Positions 25,586-36,349 are shown, counted from the stretch's first letter. The stretch is DNA of 64,000 bases from Thermoclostridium caenicola (GCF_900142095.1 NZ_FQZP01000004.1:1-64000); one strand, 5' to 3'. Made by a program: numbers and translations. Notes: generated by a model not told the origin, from the letters alone.

Positions 25586-27385
25586 TTAAGCGTTCTTCAG
25601 TCTCTCTTCCAGAGCAGCAAGCTGGTTCTTCAGTTCTTCGGGGAGACGATCGCCGAAGGAAGCGTAGTGTTCCTTGATGGATTCAACTTCAGCAAGCCAC
25701 TGTTCCTTGTTGACGCTGAGGATCTCTTCCATGCGGTCACGGCTGACGTCAAGGCCGCTGAGATCCAGGTCGTCCACTGAAGGCATGTAACCGATAGCGG
25801 TCTTCACGGCATTGGCCTTACCGGACACGCGCTCGAAGATCCACTTCAGCACGCGGCTGTTGTCGCCGTAGCCGGGCCAGATGAACTTGCCGTTTTCATC
25901 CTTGCGGAACCAGTTGACATAGAAGATCTTCGGCAGCTTACTGGGATCGGCTTTCTTACCCAGGTTGATCCAGTGCTGGAAGTAGTCGCATACATGGTAG
26001 CCAAGGAAAGGCAGCATAGCGAACGGATCGCGGCGTACCTGGCCGATCTTGTTGGAGATAGCGGCGGCCGTGATTTCCGAACCCATGATGGAGCCCAGGA
26101 ATACGCCATGGTTCCAGTCGAAGCTCTCATGAACCAGCGGAATGGTGGTCGGCCTGCGTCCGCCAACCAGGATAGCGGAAATCGGCACGCCTCTGGGATC
26201 CTCCCACTCAGGAGCGATAACCGGGCACTGGCTAGCCGGAGCGGTGAAACGGGCGTTGGGATGAGCAGCAGGATCCTTGGAACCGGGTGTCCAATCCTTG
26301 CCCTGCCAGTCGATCAGGTGATCCGGAGCGGGCTTGCCGATGCCTTCCCACCAAACATCGCCGTCATCGGTGAGGGCAACGTTGGTGAAGATGGTGTTCT
26401 TTTCGATGGTTTTCATGGCGCTGGGGTTGGAATCCATGGATGTACCGGGAGCCACGCCGAAGAAGCCGGCTTCAGGGTTGATGGCGTAGAGTCTGCCGTC
26501 TTCGCCGAACCTCATCCATGCAATATCGTCACCAATGGTCTCAACCTTCCAACCGGGCAGGGTGGGTACCATCATGGCCAGGTTGGTCTTACCGCAAGCG
26601 CTCGGGAATGCGCCGGTGATGTATTTCACTTCGCCCTCGGGGCTGGTGATCTTCAGGATGAGCATGTGCTCAGCCAGCCAGCCTTCATCGCGTGCCAGCA
26701 CGGAAGCGATGCGGAGAGCAAAGCACTTCTTGCCCAGCAGAGCGTTTCCGCCGTAGCCGGAACCGTATGACCAAATGGTCCTTTCCTCGGGGAAGTGGGA
26801 AATGTATTTCTTTTCCATGGGTGCGCAGGGCCATCCTTCGTCCTTCTGGCCTTCGGCAAGGGGAGCGCCCACAGAATGCAGACAGGGAACAAACTCGCCG
26901 TTTTCGCCGAGCAGATCCAGAACCTGCTTGCCCATGCGGGTCATGATGCGCATGTTGATAACAACATAGGCGCTGTCGGTGATCTCGACGCCGATCTTGG
27001 AAATAGGCGAACCCAGAGGACCCATGCAGAACGGAATGACGTACATGGTTCTGCCCTTCATGCAGCCGCGATACAGATCGGTCATGGTCTTTTTAAGTTC
27101 AACAGGGTCGATCCAGTTGTTTGTAGGACCGGCATCCTCCTTGGTCTTGGATGCGATGAATGTCCTTTGCTCAACCCTGGCTACGTCGGAGGGATGGCTG
27201 CGGAAAAGATAGCATCCCGGACGCTTTTCAGGGTTCAGCGGTGTGGCCATGCCTGAGTCCACTAGTTCCTGAATCAATCTCTGGTACTCTTCCTCAGAAC
27301 CGTCGCACCAATAAACTTTGTCGGGTTGGCAGAGTTCCTGAACCTCTTTAACCCATGCCAACAGTTTTTGATTCTTAACCTCCAT
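25586..27385 (-). CDS. pckG: Phosphoenolpyruvate carboxykinase (GTP)
   Basis: A 599-residue cytoplasmic enzyme that interconverts oxaloacetate + GTP and PEP + CO2 + GDP. The class is set by the GTP-type P-loop [14 protein letters not shown] (about 280) with the hyper-reactive Cys; ATP-type enzymes have a different loop. Other family blocks are [13 protein letters not shown] near the N-terminus, [20 protein letters not shown], the metal site [32 protein letters not shown], and [17 protein letters not shown] near the C-terminus. In fermenting Clostridia it often runs as a PEP-carboxylating or ATP-economy step. It is monocistronic, with an untranslated leader of perhaps 100 nt. Confidence 0.96.
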   Translation of the reverse strand: MEVKNQKLLAWVKEVQELCQPDKVYWCDGSEEEYQRLIQELVDSGMATPLNPEKRPGCYLFRSHPSDVARVEQRTFIASKTKEDAGPTNNWIDPVELKKTMTDLYRGCMKGRTMYVIPFCMGPLGSPISKIGVEITDSAYVVINMRIMTRMGKQVLDLLGENGEFVPCLHSVGAPLAEGQKDEGWPCAPMEKKYISHFPEERTIWSYGSGYGGNALLGKKCFALRIASVLARDEGWLAEHMLILKITSPEGEVKYITGAFPSACGKTNLAMMVPTLPGWKVETIGDDIAWMRFGEDGRLYAINPEAGFFGVAPGTSMDSNPSAMKTIEKNTIFTNVALTDDGDVWWEGIGKPAPDHLIDWQGKDWTPGSKDPAAHPNARFTAPASQCPVIAPEWEDPRGVPISAILVGGRRPTTIPLVHESFDWNHGVFLGSIMGSEITAAAISNKIGQVRRDPFAMLPFLGYHVCDYFQHWINLGKKADPSKLPKIFYVNWFRKDENGKFIWPGYGDNSRVLKWIFERVSGKANAVKTAIGYMPSVDDLDLSGLDVSRDRMEEILSVNKEQWLAEVESIKEHYASFGDRLPEELKNQLAALEERLKNA

Positions 27386-27747
27386 ATCAGATACTCCCTT
27401 CTGTTAATATGACTTGTATTGCGTAAATAAGGGTTTATACCTTATTAAACCTGCACCAGTTATTTGCGCAGTGCGTTCGGCATTGCCTGCATTATCTCAA
27501 ACAACTCTATTATATCCCACACTGACGGGTTTTGAAAGACAGATTGTGAAAAAATTCATAATCTGTTTTCTATTCATTTGGTTAAATGCATACAAAGTAC
27601 ATTCCTGTGCTGTCTGTTCAGGGCTTGTAGTCGCTTTTTTAAGGATCGGATGAACAAAAAATTAACATGGCTTGCAAGTATTTTTGTATCTTTATTCAAA
27701 AATAACCAACAGGATCGAATATGCCGAAAAACTTTCCGGACAGATTT
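27386..27747. other. AT-rich intergenic region upstream of pckG
   Basis: It separates leftward pckG from the 3' end of the leftward MATE gene. The 7-bp inverted repeat AATAAGG / CCTTATT (27426-27446) would form a hairpin in the pckG leader. A leftward TATAAT sits at 27509-27514 with only a weak -35 (TTTCAA), so the pckG promoter may need activation. Reading frames here look like noise. Confidence 0.5.
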
Positions 27748-27786
27748 AAAAAGCCCGGCTGTCTATTCTCTGACAGCCAGGGCTTT
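27748..27786 (-). terminator. Terminator overlapping the end of the MATE gene
   Basis: Read leftward: AAAGCCC-t-GGCTGTC, 8-nt loop, GACAGCC-g-GGCTTTTT. The stem includes the last codons and the TAG of the MATE gene. Confidence 0.8.
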
Positions 27787-29088
27787 CGATGTCCATTTGC
27801 GGCTGCGCCACCGGTGCAACATGATGAACCCCCTGAGCCATTCGTCAAAGGCCATGGCTGCCCATATGCCCGCAAGCCCCAATCCCAGCGCGATGCCAAG
27901 GATCCAGGCCCCAAGGGTGGCAACGAGCCACATGGAGATAATGCCGATGATGACAGGGAAGACCGCATCGCCCGAACCTTTGAGTCCGTTGATGATCACC
28001 AGGTTGAAGGTGCGGCCCGGCTCCAGGAAAGCATCCACCATCAACACCATGGCGCTCCATTTGATGATTTCCGGATCATCCGTGAAGATCCGGATGAAGG
28101 TGCCTCCGAAAAAGAAGAAAATAAGACCGTAGCCGATGGCCAGAAGGAAGGCCTTCCTGAAGTTCTTCAGGCAGGTGTGGTAGGCCTCGTCGAAGCTGCC
28201 CGCTCCCACAAGGCGCCCGATGAGGATCTGGTTGGCCTGCCCGATGGATATGGACAGGGTGATGAAAATAATGATGATCTGCTGCGTATAGGTTCTGGTG
28301 ATATAGGCTGTTTCGCCAAGGTTGTACAGGATCATGCCGGAAATAACGATCTGGCTAACATTGTAGCAGATGTTCTCAAGGGCTGATGGCAGCCCGATTT
28401 TGATCAGATCCCTGATAATGGGCACGGGAAATTCCCGCAGGTGGCGAAATGCGTTTCTTTCAAGGATGTTTTTGCGCACGAACCCGAAAGCCATAAGCAT
28501 GGCAGCGGCCCGGCCCAGGCAGGTGGCGTAGGCTGCTCCGGCGGCCCCCATATTGAAGCCGAAGATGAGGAAGACATCGCCGGCAACGTTGATGAGGTTC
28601 ATGGAAATGGTGATGCCCAGCGTCTCCCTTGAATAGCCATGAGTGCGCATGAGCACCGTTGAGAGGTTCAGAATAGCCTGCATGAACATCATGCCGCCCA
28701 CTATGCGGATATAGGTCTCAGCATGGCTTAAAAGGTTTGCCGTAACCCCCATGAGCTGCAGAATGGCCTTCCCGAGGAAAAACAGGATGAAGGAGCCTGC
28801 CAAACCCACGACGGTAACAAGGACATAGGAGGAAACCATGGCCTTTTGCGCAGATTCCCTGTTTTTTGCACCGATGTACTGGGATACCAGAACATTGGCA
28901 CCGATGCTGATGATGTTGAAAACGATATTGGTGAAACTGATGATCTGATTGCAGGCGCCGACACCGCCCGCAACTTCATCGGATACGCGGCTCAATATGT
29001 ACGTGTCGATAATGCCCAGCATGGAGAAAAACAGCATCTCAATAAACAGGGGGACGGCCAGGCTGAGCAGGGTCACTTTTCTTACCAT
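27763..29088 (-). CDS. MATE family efflux transporter
   Basis: A 441-residue integral membrane protein with about twelve hydrophobic segments in two similar halves, the MATE fold. Diagnostic pieces are the N-terminal LSLAVPLFIEMLFFSMLGIIDTYILS, VSQYIGAKN after helix 2, and IGQANQILIGRLVGAG in the second half, which mirrors it. Members use Na+ or H+ gradients to expel cationic drugs or metabolites. The substrate is unknown. The gene is divergent from the ispF-like gene, and its promoter region has a tandem duplication (29152-29179). Confidence 0.92.
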   Translation of the reverse strand: MVRKVTLLSLAVPLFIEMLFFSMLGIIDTYILSRVSDEVAGGVGACNQIISFTNIVFNIISIGANVLVSQYIGAKNRESAQKAMVSSYVLVTVVGLAGSFILFFLGKAILQLMGVTANLLSHAETYIRIVGGMMFMQAILNLSTVLMRTHGYSRETLGITISMNLINVAGDVFLIFGFNMGAAGAAYATCLGRAAAMLMAFGFVRKNILERNAFRHLREFPVPIIRDLIKIGLPSALENICYNVSQIVISGMILYNLGETAYITRTYTQQIIIIFITLSISIGQANQILIGRLVGAGSFDEAYHTCLKNFRKAFLLAIGYGLIFFFFGGTFIRIFTDDPEIIKWSAMVLMVDAFLEPGRTFNLVIINGLKGSGDAVFPVIIGIISMWLVATLGAWILGIALGLGLAGIWAAMAFDEWLRGFIMLHRWRSRKWTSKALAVRE

Positions 29089-29151
29089 CGCTTTATTTCT
29101 CTCCCGTCGTTAATATAAACACGGTATGCCAAACATCAAAGCGTAAACTTT

Positions 29152-29179
29152 ATTATATAATAATCATTATATAATAATC
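29152..29179. repeat. Perfect 14-bp tandem duplication in a divergent promoter region
   Basis: ATTATATAATAATC occurs twice in a row. On the minus strand each unit carries TATAAT, and TTGATT lies 18 nt before the downstream one, so the duplication makes twin -10 boxes for the MATE gene. Confidence 0.75.
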
Positions 29180-29305
29180 AACCGACCTTAAAAAGTAGCT
29201 GCGAAAAAATTCACAAAGGAGTAAAACCCAGGGACTCAAACTGCATATGGACACAGTTCTTCCGAAGCGGTAAGATAATGGCAACAAGAAAATGGAGATG
29301 ATTGC

Positions 29306-29791
29306 ATGATCAAGGTTGCCATCGGGCAGGACAGCCACCGGTTTGAACCGGAAGGCTCCGGCAAAAAGCTGGTTCTGGGGGGCATCACCATTGATGGCTG
29401 TCCAGGTCTTGAAGGGAACAGCGATGCGGACGTGGTTCTCCATGCCCTGACCAATGCGGTATCGGGCATCACCTGCGTCAATATCCTGGGGGAAGTGGCG
29501 GACAGGATGTGCCGCGAAGGCATAACCGACAGCCGGGCCTATCTTCGGGAGGCTTTGCGCCATATGAAGAAGGAGGCCAGGATCCTTCATGTCTCCATAT
29601 CCATTGAGGCGCTCCGCCCCAAGCTGTCTCCACACATCGAAAGGATGCGGACAAGCCTGGCCGGACTCCTGGGCATTGAGCCGGGGAGCATCGGCATTAC
29701 GGCCACCACCGGGGAAGGCCTCACCGAATTCGGAAAAGGGAACGGCATCTTCTGTACCGTGATCCTGACGGCCGATGTGCCCGCCGAATAG
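29306..29791 (+). CDS. Divergent IspF-like protein (MECDP synthase family)
   Basis: A 161-residue protein with the IspF fold signature. ATG 29306 has GGAGAT seven bases upstream. The metal ligands D9 and H11 (GQDSHRF) and H46 (DADVVLHAL) are kept. Three otherwise conserved spots differ: the His of the HSDxD motif is N38, the Asp after LT is N50, and the DIG-FPDTDP loop is replaced by NILGEVADRMCREG. The C-terminal ATT-E-L segment is partly kept (TATTGEGL). Canonical IspF cyclises CDP-ME-2P to MECDP in the MEP isoprenoid pathway. The changes suggest an altered substrate or a paralogue; no ispD or other MEP gene is nearby. Without a genome-wide check it could still be the only IspF. Confidence 0.8.
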   Translation: MIKVAIGQDSHRFEPEGSGKKLVLGGITIDGCPGLEGNSDADVVLHALTNAVSGITCVNILGEVADRMCREGITDSRAYLREALRHMKKEARILHVSISIEALRPKLSPHIERMRTSLAGLLGIEPGSIGITATTGEGLTEFGKGNGIFCTVILTADVPAE

Positions 29792-29845
29792 CCGGTCTGC
29801 CGTACGTAACGCTTTCTGCGCGGTTATGCAAAACCGTGGCCGGTA

Positions 29846-29854
29846 TGATATAAT
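29846..29854 (+). promoter_or_regulatory. Extended -10 promoter element upstream of metG
   Basis: TGATATAAT (TGn + TATAAT), about 125 bp before the metG start. The -35 is poor, as is usual with extended -10 promoters. No T-box specifier hairpin was recognised in the leader. Confidence 0.55.
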
Positions 29855-29939
29855 GCACTTATTGGAAAAATGATCATGGAAGGGCATGGCTGCTTTGCCG
29901 TTTGCCCCTCATGGCGGAATCTATAAAGCATATTTATGA

Positions 29940-31964
<2,025 letters not shown>

Positions 31965-31969
31965 AGAAA

Positions 31970-32752
31970 ATGATCGATTCCCATGCCCATTACGACGACG
32001 AGCAATTTGATGCGGACAGGGATGATATCATCAGGAAGGCTGTTGAGGCCGGCGTAACGCATATCATCAACCCGGGTTGCGATGTGGAGAGTTCCAGGCA
32101 GGCCATTTTGCTGGCAAGGAAGCATCCCGAGGTGTTCGCCGCGGTGGGTGTACATCCCCATCAAGCCGCATCCTGCGATGAAAAAACGCTTTCCGGGATA
32201 GAAGCGCTGGCCCGGGAGGAAAAGGTGGTGGCCATTGGCGAGATCGGGCTCGACTACCATTACGATTTTTCTCCCCGGGAGGTCCAGAAGGAGTGGTTTT
32301 CAAAGCAGGTGGCCCTTGCGGGAAAGCTCGGGCTGCCCATCATCGTCCATGACCGCGAATCCCATCAGGATGTGCTGGATATTGTCAAGGCATTCCGCTC
32401 CGAGCTGACCACAGGTGTTTTCCATTGCTTTTCCGGCAGTGTGGAAATGGCCAGAGAGGTGCTGGATATGGGCTTCTATATCGGCATCGGTGGTTCCCTG
32501 ACCTTCAAAAAGGCAAGAAAACCTGTGGAAGTGGTGCAATATGCGCCCCTGGACAGGCTGCTCATTGAGACCGATTGCCCGTATCTGGCGCCCGAACCCT
32601 ACAGGGGACGGCGGAACTGGTCGGGATACCTGAAGCATGTCATTGAAAGGATTGCTGCCATCAAGGGGATGGCATATGACGCGGTTGAATGGCAAACATC
32701 GGACAATGCCAGGGCGCTCTTTGGTTTGGACAGGTTTGCGGTGACAGCCTGA
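31970..32752 (+). CDS. tatD: TatD family metal-dependent DNase
   Basis: A 260-residue TIM-barrel hydrolase. Metal ligands are seen as DSHAHYDD (about 3-10), Glu in AIGEIGLDYHYD (about 88-100), His in IIVHDRESHQD, His in GVFHCFSG, and Asp in ETDCPYLAPEP. The family are 3'-5' exonucleases or endonucleases on DNA, with roles in repair and RNA quality control. It begins 5 bp after metG and is co-transcribed. Confidence 0.93.
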   Translation: MIDSHAHYDDEQFDADRDDIIRKAVEAGVTHIINPGCDVESSRQAILLARKHPEVFAAVGVHPHQAASCDEKTLSGIEALAREEKVVAIGEIGLDYHYDFSPREVQKEWFSKQVALAGKLGLPIIVHDRESHQDVLDIVKAFRSELTTGVFHCFSGSVEMAREVLDMGFYIGIGGSLTFKKARKPVEVVQYAPLDRLLIETDCPYLAPEPYRGRRNWSGYLKHVIERIAAIKGMAYDAVEWQTSDNARALFGLDRFAVTA

Positions 32753-32859
32753 GACACCCGGCAGGTAGGTTGTGCTTTTTTAGGCTCACCTGGACGGTGG
32801 CCTTGTCATGACTGGGCAGACCTTAACCGGCAAATCATTCCGAAGGCAGGTACGATAGC

Positions 32860-33609
32860 ATGAAGAAATTTGTCGTAGTCATGATAACCATCCTGGTCTT
32901 GTTTGTTTTCCTGATGCTCAACTATCTGCTGTGGGACAAGGAAAACCTTCTGAAACAGAGCGAATCGGACAAGCTTGAGCAGGACTGGCTAAGGGGTCAG
33001 AACAGGACGCTCCAGAGCACGGTCAACGAGCAGGAGCAAACCATCAAAGCTCTGGAAAAGGAAAAAGACGATTTGCTGAACAGGATCAGCAACCTGGAGC
33101 AGGCCCTCAGACTGGCCAATTCCCAGGCGGAGGGATACAGAAATCAAATCGCAGGCAAGGATCAGGTGATTGGCAATTACAAGCGGCTGATGCAGGATGA
33201 ACTATGCGGGCTGGCAATGGACTGGTTTGAATCCATCAGCAAGCGGGACTATGAAGCTGCGTGGGCGCTTATGGATGCCAATTTTATGGCTTTTGGCAGC
33301 CGCTATACCCGGGATGATTTCTTCCGGTATCTCGGAGCAATACATAGCATTGCCCTTGTCCGTGCGGCTGATGCCGGAGAGAAAGCGGGCGGACAGAACG
33401 ACGGAGGCTATGCCTTTGAAATCCTGAAGGAGTATGGTGCCGATTACGAGGTCATCGCAGTGGTGCAGGCCGAGGTGGTCGTCGATCTGAAACAGGCCGG
33501 GGACATGGCCGATTGGGTCCAGGGAACCAACCGGCTGCAGATGAATTTCCGGTTTGACCCGAGCGCCCAGAAATGGGCAATATCGGGGGTTCTGAAAGCA
33601 AGCAACTAA
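32860..33609 (+). CDS. Membrane-anchored coiled-coil protein of unknown function
   Basis: A 249-residue protein. One hydrophobic helix at about residues 4-26 acts as an uncleaved anchor or signal. Residues about 30-105 are a heptad-rich coiled coil (many Glu, Gln, Lys and Leu). The rest (about 110-249) is a globular extracytoplasmic domain that begins AMDWFESISKRDYEAAWALMD, reminiscent of NTF2-like or DUF4829-type folds, and ends WAISGVLKASN. It lies between tatD and yabE on the same strand. The position suggests an envelope role linked to YabE, by inference only. Confidence 0.75.
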   Translation: MKKFVVVMITILVLFVFLMLNYLLWDKENLLKQSESDKLEQDWLRGQNRTLQSTVNEQEQTIKALEKEKDDLLNRISNLEQALRLANSQAEGYRNQIAGKDQVIGNYKRLMQDELCGLAMDWFESISKRDYEAAWALMDANFMAFGSRYTRDDFFRYLGAIHSIALVRAADAGEKAGGQNDGGYAFEILKEYGADYEVIAVVQAEVVVDLKQAGDMADWVQGTNRLQMNFRFDPSAQKWAISGVLKASN

Positions 33610-33654
33610 AACGCTTTACGGCTGCTGGTTAAGCCCGTATAAGACTGGCAGACC

Positions 33655-33683
33655 TTGACAAAAAAAATATGGCGTTATACAAT
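33655..33683 (+). promoter_or_regulatory. Promoter of the yabE-like gene
   Basis: TTGACA at 33655-33660, 17-nt spacer, TACAAT at 33678-33683. It leaves a leader of about 130 nt before ATG 33818. Confidence 0.8.
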
Positions 33684-33689
33684 GATTGG

Positions 33690-33786
33690 GCTTTGCAGTT
33701 GCAATAAGCCATTGGCATAAATTTACCGGAAATACGGAAAAATACACAAGAAGAGGGTTTGGAAGAGGGTTGTCCTGCTGCAAAGC
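33690..33786 (+). promoter_or_regulatory. Structured leader of yabE (uncharacterised)
   Basis: GCTTTGCAG at 33690-33698 is exactly complementary to CTGCAAAGC at 33778-33786, closing a domain of about 97 nt right after the promoter. Inside, CCG-GAAATA-CGG can form a small hairpin and purine-rich GAGGG repeats occur. c-di-AMP riboswitches precede some wall-remodelling genes, but I could not find their conserved core here. It may be a new cis-regulatory RNA or only a stabilising stem. Confidence 0.5.
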
Positions 33787-33817
33787 GGTTAATAAGAAAT
33801 AGGAAAGGATGCGATGA

Positions 33818-34921
33818 ATGAGCGGTTTATATCTGCAATACGTCAGGCGTACCCTTCCCCTCAAGCAGATAGCCTTGCTGCTACTTGCAGCGGCAGTGGC
33901 TGTGGCTGCAGGCATTGTTTTATATAGCAGTTTAAGCAAGGAAGTCACAATCATTGATAATGGCCGTAAGATATCTGTCAGGACCATGGGCGCTGATGTG
34001 GGTCAGGCCCTTGACCAGGTGGGGATAACGGTAGAGCAGCATGATTATATCAGTGTTGCCATGGATACGCCATTAAGACTGGACGCTCCCAACGAAGTGA
34101 CCATCAAGCGGGCTGTTCCGGTGAATCTGACAGTTGACGGACAAACCACCACGGTGATGTCCTATCGGGACACGGTGGAGGAATTGCTCAGGGACAATGG
34201 CATTATCATGGGGCCGTTGGACAGGTACGCGGGCGTGTCGCCCACCGACCCGTTGACCGAAGGCATGGAGATACGGGTGATCCGGGTCGAAGAAAAGATT
34301 GTGACCGAGGAGGAGCAAATCCCCTATCACGTTCTGGAGCGACCCAACAAAACCATGAACGAAGGTGAAACCAGGACTGTTAACGAAGGAGAAAACGGCA
34401 TAAGAGAAAAGCAATATAAAATTACCTATGAGGACGGAAAACCTGTCAACCGGGAATTTATCGGTGAAACCGTAGTCAAGGAGCCTGTGAGCAGGATTGT
34501 TGAGTACGGCACCGTACCCAACTTTGTGACCTCGCGAGGGGAGAGGGTTCGCTATTCGAAGGTTCTGAAGATGAAAGCCACAGCCTATACCAATTCCTTT
34601 GAGGATACGGGCAAGAATCCCGGGGATCCGGGTTATGGCATCACCTACACGGGGATGACGGCCCGCACCGGTGTCGTAGCTGTCGATCCGAAGGTGATAC
34701 CTCTGGGTTCGAAGCTCTACATCGAGGTGCCCGGTTCGGCGCCGGATTATGGGTTTGCCATTGCCGCCGACATAGGAAGCGCCATTAAGGGAAACAAGAT
34801 AGACCTCTTCTTCAACACCACCGAAGAGGTCAGGCGCTGGGGTGTGCGGAACGTGGTGGTCTATATCCTGAATGAACAGGATGACGACCGCTGGAAGCAG
34901 AACTATAACCCCTGCAAGTAG
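33818..34921 (+). CDS. yabE: YabE-like G5 and 3D domain cell-wall protein
   Basis: A 367-residue envelope protein. An N-terminal signal-anchor helix spans about 18-37. Two DUF348 (ubiquitin-like) units cover about 42-90 and 98-145, a G5 domain lies at about 155-230, and the C-terminus (about 250-345) is a 3D domain related to lytic transglycosylases such as Rpf/MltA. Conserved Asp residues of the 3D domain are visible: MKATAYT, then VAVDPKVIPLGSKLYIE, AADIGSAIKGNKIDLFF. Family members cleave or bind peptidoglycan during growth or spore resuscitation. The RBS is AAAGGATG. It is transcribed from its own promoter. Confidence 0.92.
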   Translation: MSGLYLQYVRRTLPLKQIALLLLAAAVAVAAGIVLYSSLSKEVTIIDNGRKISVRTMGADVGQALDQVGITVEQHDYISVAMDTPLRLDAPNEVTIKRAVPVNLTVDGQTTTVMSYRDTVEELLRDNGIIMGPLDRYAGVSPTDPLTEGMEIRVIRVEEKIVTEEEQIPYHVLERPNKTMNEGETRTVNEGENGIREKQYKITYEDGKPVNREFIGETVVKEPVSRIVEYGTVPNFVTSRGERVRYSKVLKMKATAYTNSFEDTGKNPGDPGYGITYTGMTARTGVVAVDPKVIPLGSKLYIEVPGSAPDYGFAIAADIGSAIKGNKIDLFFNTTEEVRRWGVRNVVVYILNEQDDDRWKQNYNPCK

Positions 34922-35009
34922 GGTGAAAGGGTACAAGGAAAGGACTCAGGGTTTACAATCTGTAAACCCTGTTTGTCTATGTATGGGAGGAGCTCCCTCC
35001 CTGTATAGG

Positions 35010-35048
35010 TGTCATTGCGAGCGGAACGAAGTGGAGCGCGGCAATCTC
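35010..35048. repeat. GTCATTGCGAG repeat, half copy
   Basis: All 39 bp are identical to 18261-18299 (left arm of the full element in the his operon), from TGTCATTGCGAG to GGCAATCTC. It lies in the 341-bp yabE-ksgA gap, which holds no gene that I can see. Confidence 0.85.
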
Positions 35049-35202
35049 CCGGGAGCCCGTAAAGCCCGGCCGCTGTGCTGCACGGCTGCCTTTTCCCATT
35101 CTCACAGGCTGTTTTGGCGCCTTATCGCAATGCGGCCTTGACCTTTACGGACTCCCTTTCCGAAAAGCGGCCATTTACTAATCACGAAAGGCATGCCTGT
35201 AG

Positions 35203-35242
35203 TGTCATTGCGAGCACCGCATAAGCGGTGCGTGGCAATCTC
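35203..35242. repeat. GTCATTGCGAG repeat, variant copy next to ksgA
   Basis: Same ends (TGTCATTGCGAG ... GGCAATCTC) but a different middle that forms its own hairpin, GCACCGC-ATAA-GCGGTGC. It ends 20 bp before the ksgA start, so it is part of the ksgA leader if the transcript comes from upstream. Confidence 0.8.
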
Positions 35243-35262
35243 TAATAAAAGGAAGCTGAACC

Positions 35263-36111
35263 ATGATCAACACGAACGAAATCCTGAAAAAATACGGCCT
35301 TCGGCTGACCAAGACCCTGGGTCAGAATTTCCTGACCGATGCCAACATCATCAGAAAGATAGTGGAAACAGCGGAAGTCAATGAGAACGATTTCGTCCTG
35401 GAAATCGGTCCGGGGATAGGTGCCCTCACCGCCCGGCTGGCCGAAAAGGCGGGCAAAGTGGTGGCGGTTGAGATCGACAGGCATCTGATGGAGCCCCTGG
35501 CGGAAACCCTCGGCGGATTCGGGAATGTGCAGGTGATAAACGCCGATATCATGGAGACCGATCTCACAGCGCTTACGGCGGGGTGGGACGGCCCATTGAA
35601 GGTGGTTTCCAATCTGCCATACTATATTACCACGCCCATCATCATGAACCTGCTGGAGTCGGACATTCCCTGGGAGCTCCTGGTGTTCATGGTTCAGAAA
35701 GAGGTGGTTGCCAGGATGGTGGCCATGCCGGGCACCAAGGACTACAGCGCCCTCTCGGTGGCCGTCCGCTATTATTCCGAGCCCAGGCTGGCTTTCCATG
35801 TATCCAGGAACTGTTTCATCCCCAAGCCCGAAGTGGATTCGGCGGTGGTAAAGCTCAAGAAACGCAGCCAGGACCTGGCTGAAGATGTGGACAGGGAGTT
35901 CCTGTTTCGGGTAGTCCGTGCCTCCTTCGGCCAGCGTCGGAAAACCTTGCTGAACGCGCTGGGGAATCAGCCCTGGCTGGATGGAGGAAAGGAACGGCTC
36001 AGGGAGGTTCTGCAAGAAATGGGGCTTTCCGGGGACATCCGGGCGGAGGCCTTGTCGGTAGAGCAATTTGTCCATCTTGCGCGCCAATTATGCAAAAAAA
36101 CGCCAACATAA
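35263..36111 (+). CDS. ksgA: 16S rRNA dimethyladenosine transferase KsgA
   Basis: A 282-residue SAM enzyme that dimethylates two adjacent adenines in helix 45 of 16S rRNA. The N-terminal LTKTLGQNFLTD is diagnostic. The SAM loop is LEIGPGIGALT (about 47-57), with VEID and NADI following. The catalytic NLPY is in VVSNLPYYITTP (about 121-132). The C-terminal all-alpha domain has ASFGQRRKTLLNAL. The RBS is AAGGAAG. rnmV, the usual gene just upstream of ksgA in Firmicutes, is absent here. Confidence 0.96.
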   Translation: MINTNEILKKYGLRLTKTLGQNFLTDANIIRKIVETAEVNENDFVLEIGPGIGALTARLAEKAGKVVAVEIDRHLMEPLAETLGGFGNVQVINADIMETDLTALTAGWDGPLKVVSNLPYYITTPIIMNLLESDIPWELLVFMVQKEVVARMVAMPGTKDYSALSVAVRYYSEPRLAFHVSRNCFIPKPEVDSAVVKLKKRSQDLAEDVDREFLFRVVRASFGQRRKTLLNALGNQPWLDGGKERLREVLQEMGLSGDIRAEALSVEQFVHLARQLCKKTPT

Positions 36112-36196
36112 AAAACGCGCAAATCGGCGGATAATAAGTGCGTCGACGAAATTATCCCACGTACCGGTACGATGCTGCAAGGAAAAGGTGAGCAAG

Positions 36197-36340
36197 ATGG
36201 CACACGACAATAAAAGAGCCGGTAGGCTGAAGAACAAGGACGTATCGGTTGACAACGATCAATTGGGCGAGAATCAGTATGAAGCATTCCGTCCGGCCGG
36301 AGAAAAGGCTGAAAAAGCGGTAAAAAACAATCTCCGGTAG
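36197..36340 (+). CDS. Small highly charged protein (47 aa), unknown function
   Basis: A 47-residue soluble, Lys/Asp/Glu/Asn-rich protein. ATG 36197 is chosen because AAAGGTGA lies a few bases upstream and the terminator at 36350 follows directly; the longer in-frame extension overlaps ksgA and looks non-coding. The composition and size recall small clostridial proteins of unknown role, perhaps spore-associated, but the SASP core motif is not present. It lacks hydrophobic segments and cysteines. Confidence 0.7.
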   Translation: MAHDNKRAGRLKNKDVSVDNDQLGENQYEAFRPAGEKAEKAVKNNLR

Positions 36341-36349
36341 AATCTGCCG

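Noticed and set aside
27414-27653. Plus-strand small frame in the pckG upstream region
   Set aside because: Lacks an SD and a sensible composition, and lies over the leftward pckG leader and promoter area.
33684-33817. Known c-di-GMP (GEMM) or c-di-AMP (ydaO) riboswitch before yabE
   Set aside because: GCAAAGC is present but the other conserved parts of GEMM (GGCAAACC) and the ydaO core are not, so it is reported only as an uncharacterised structured leader.
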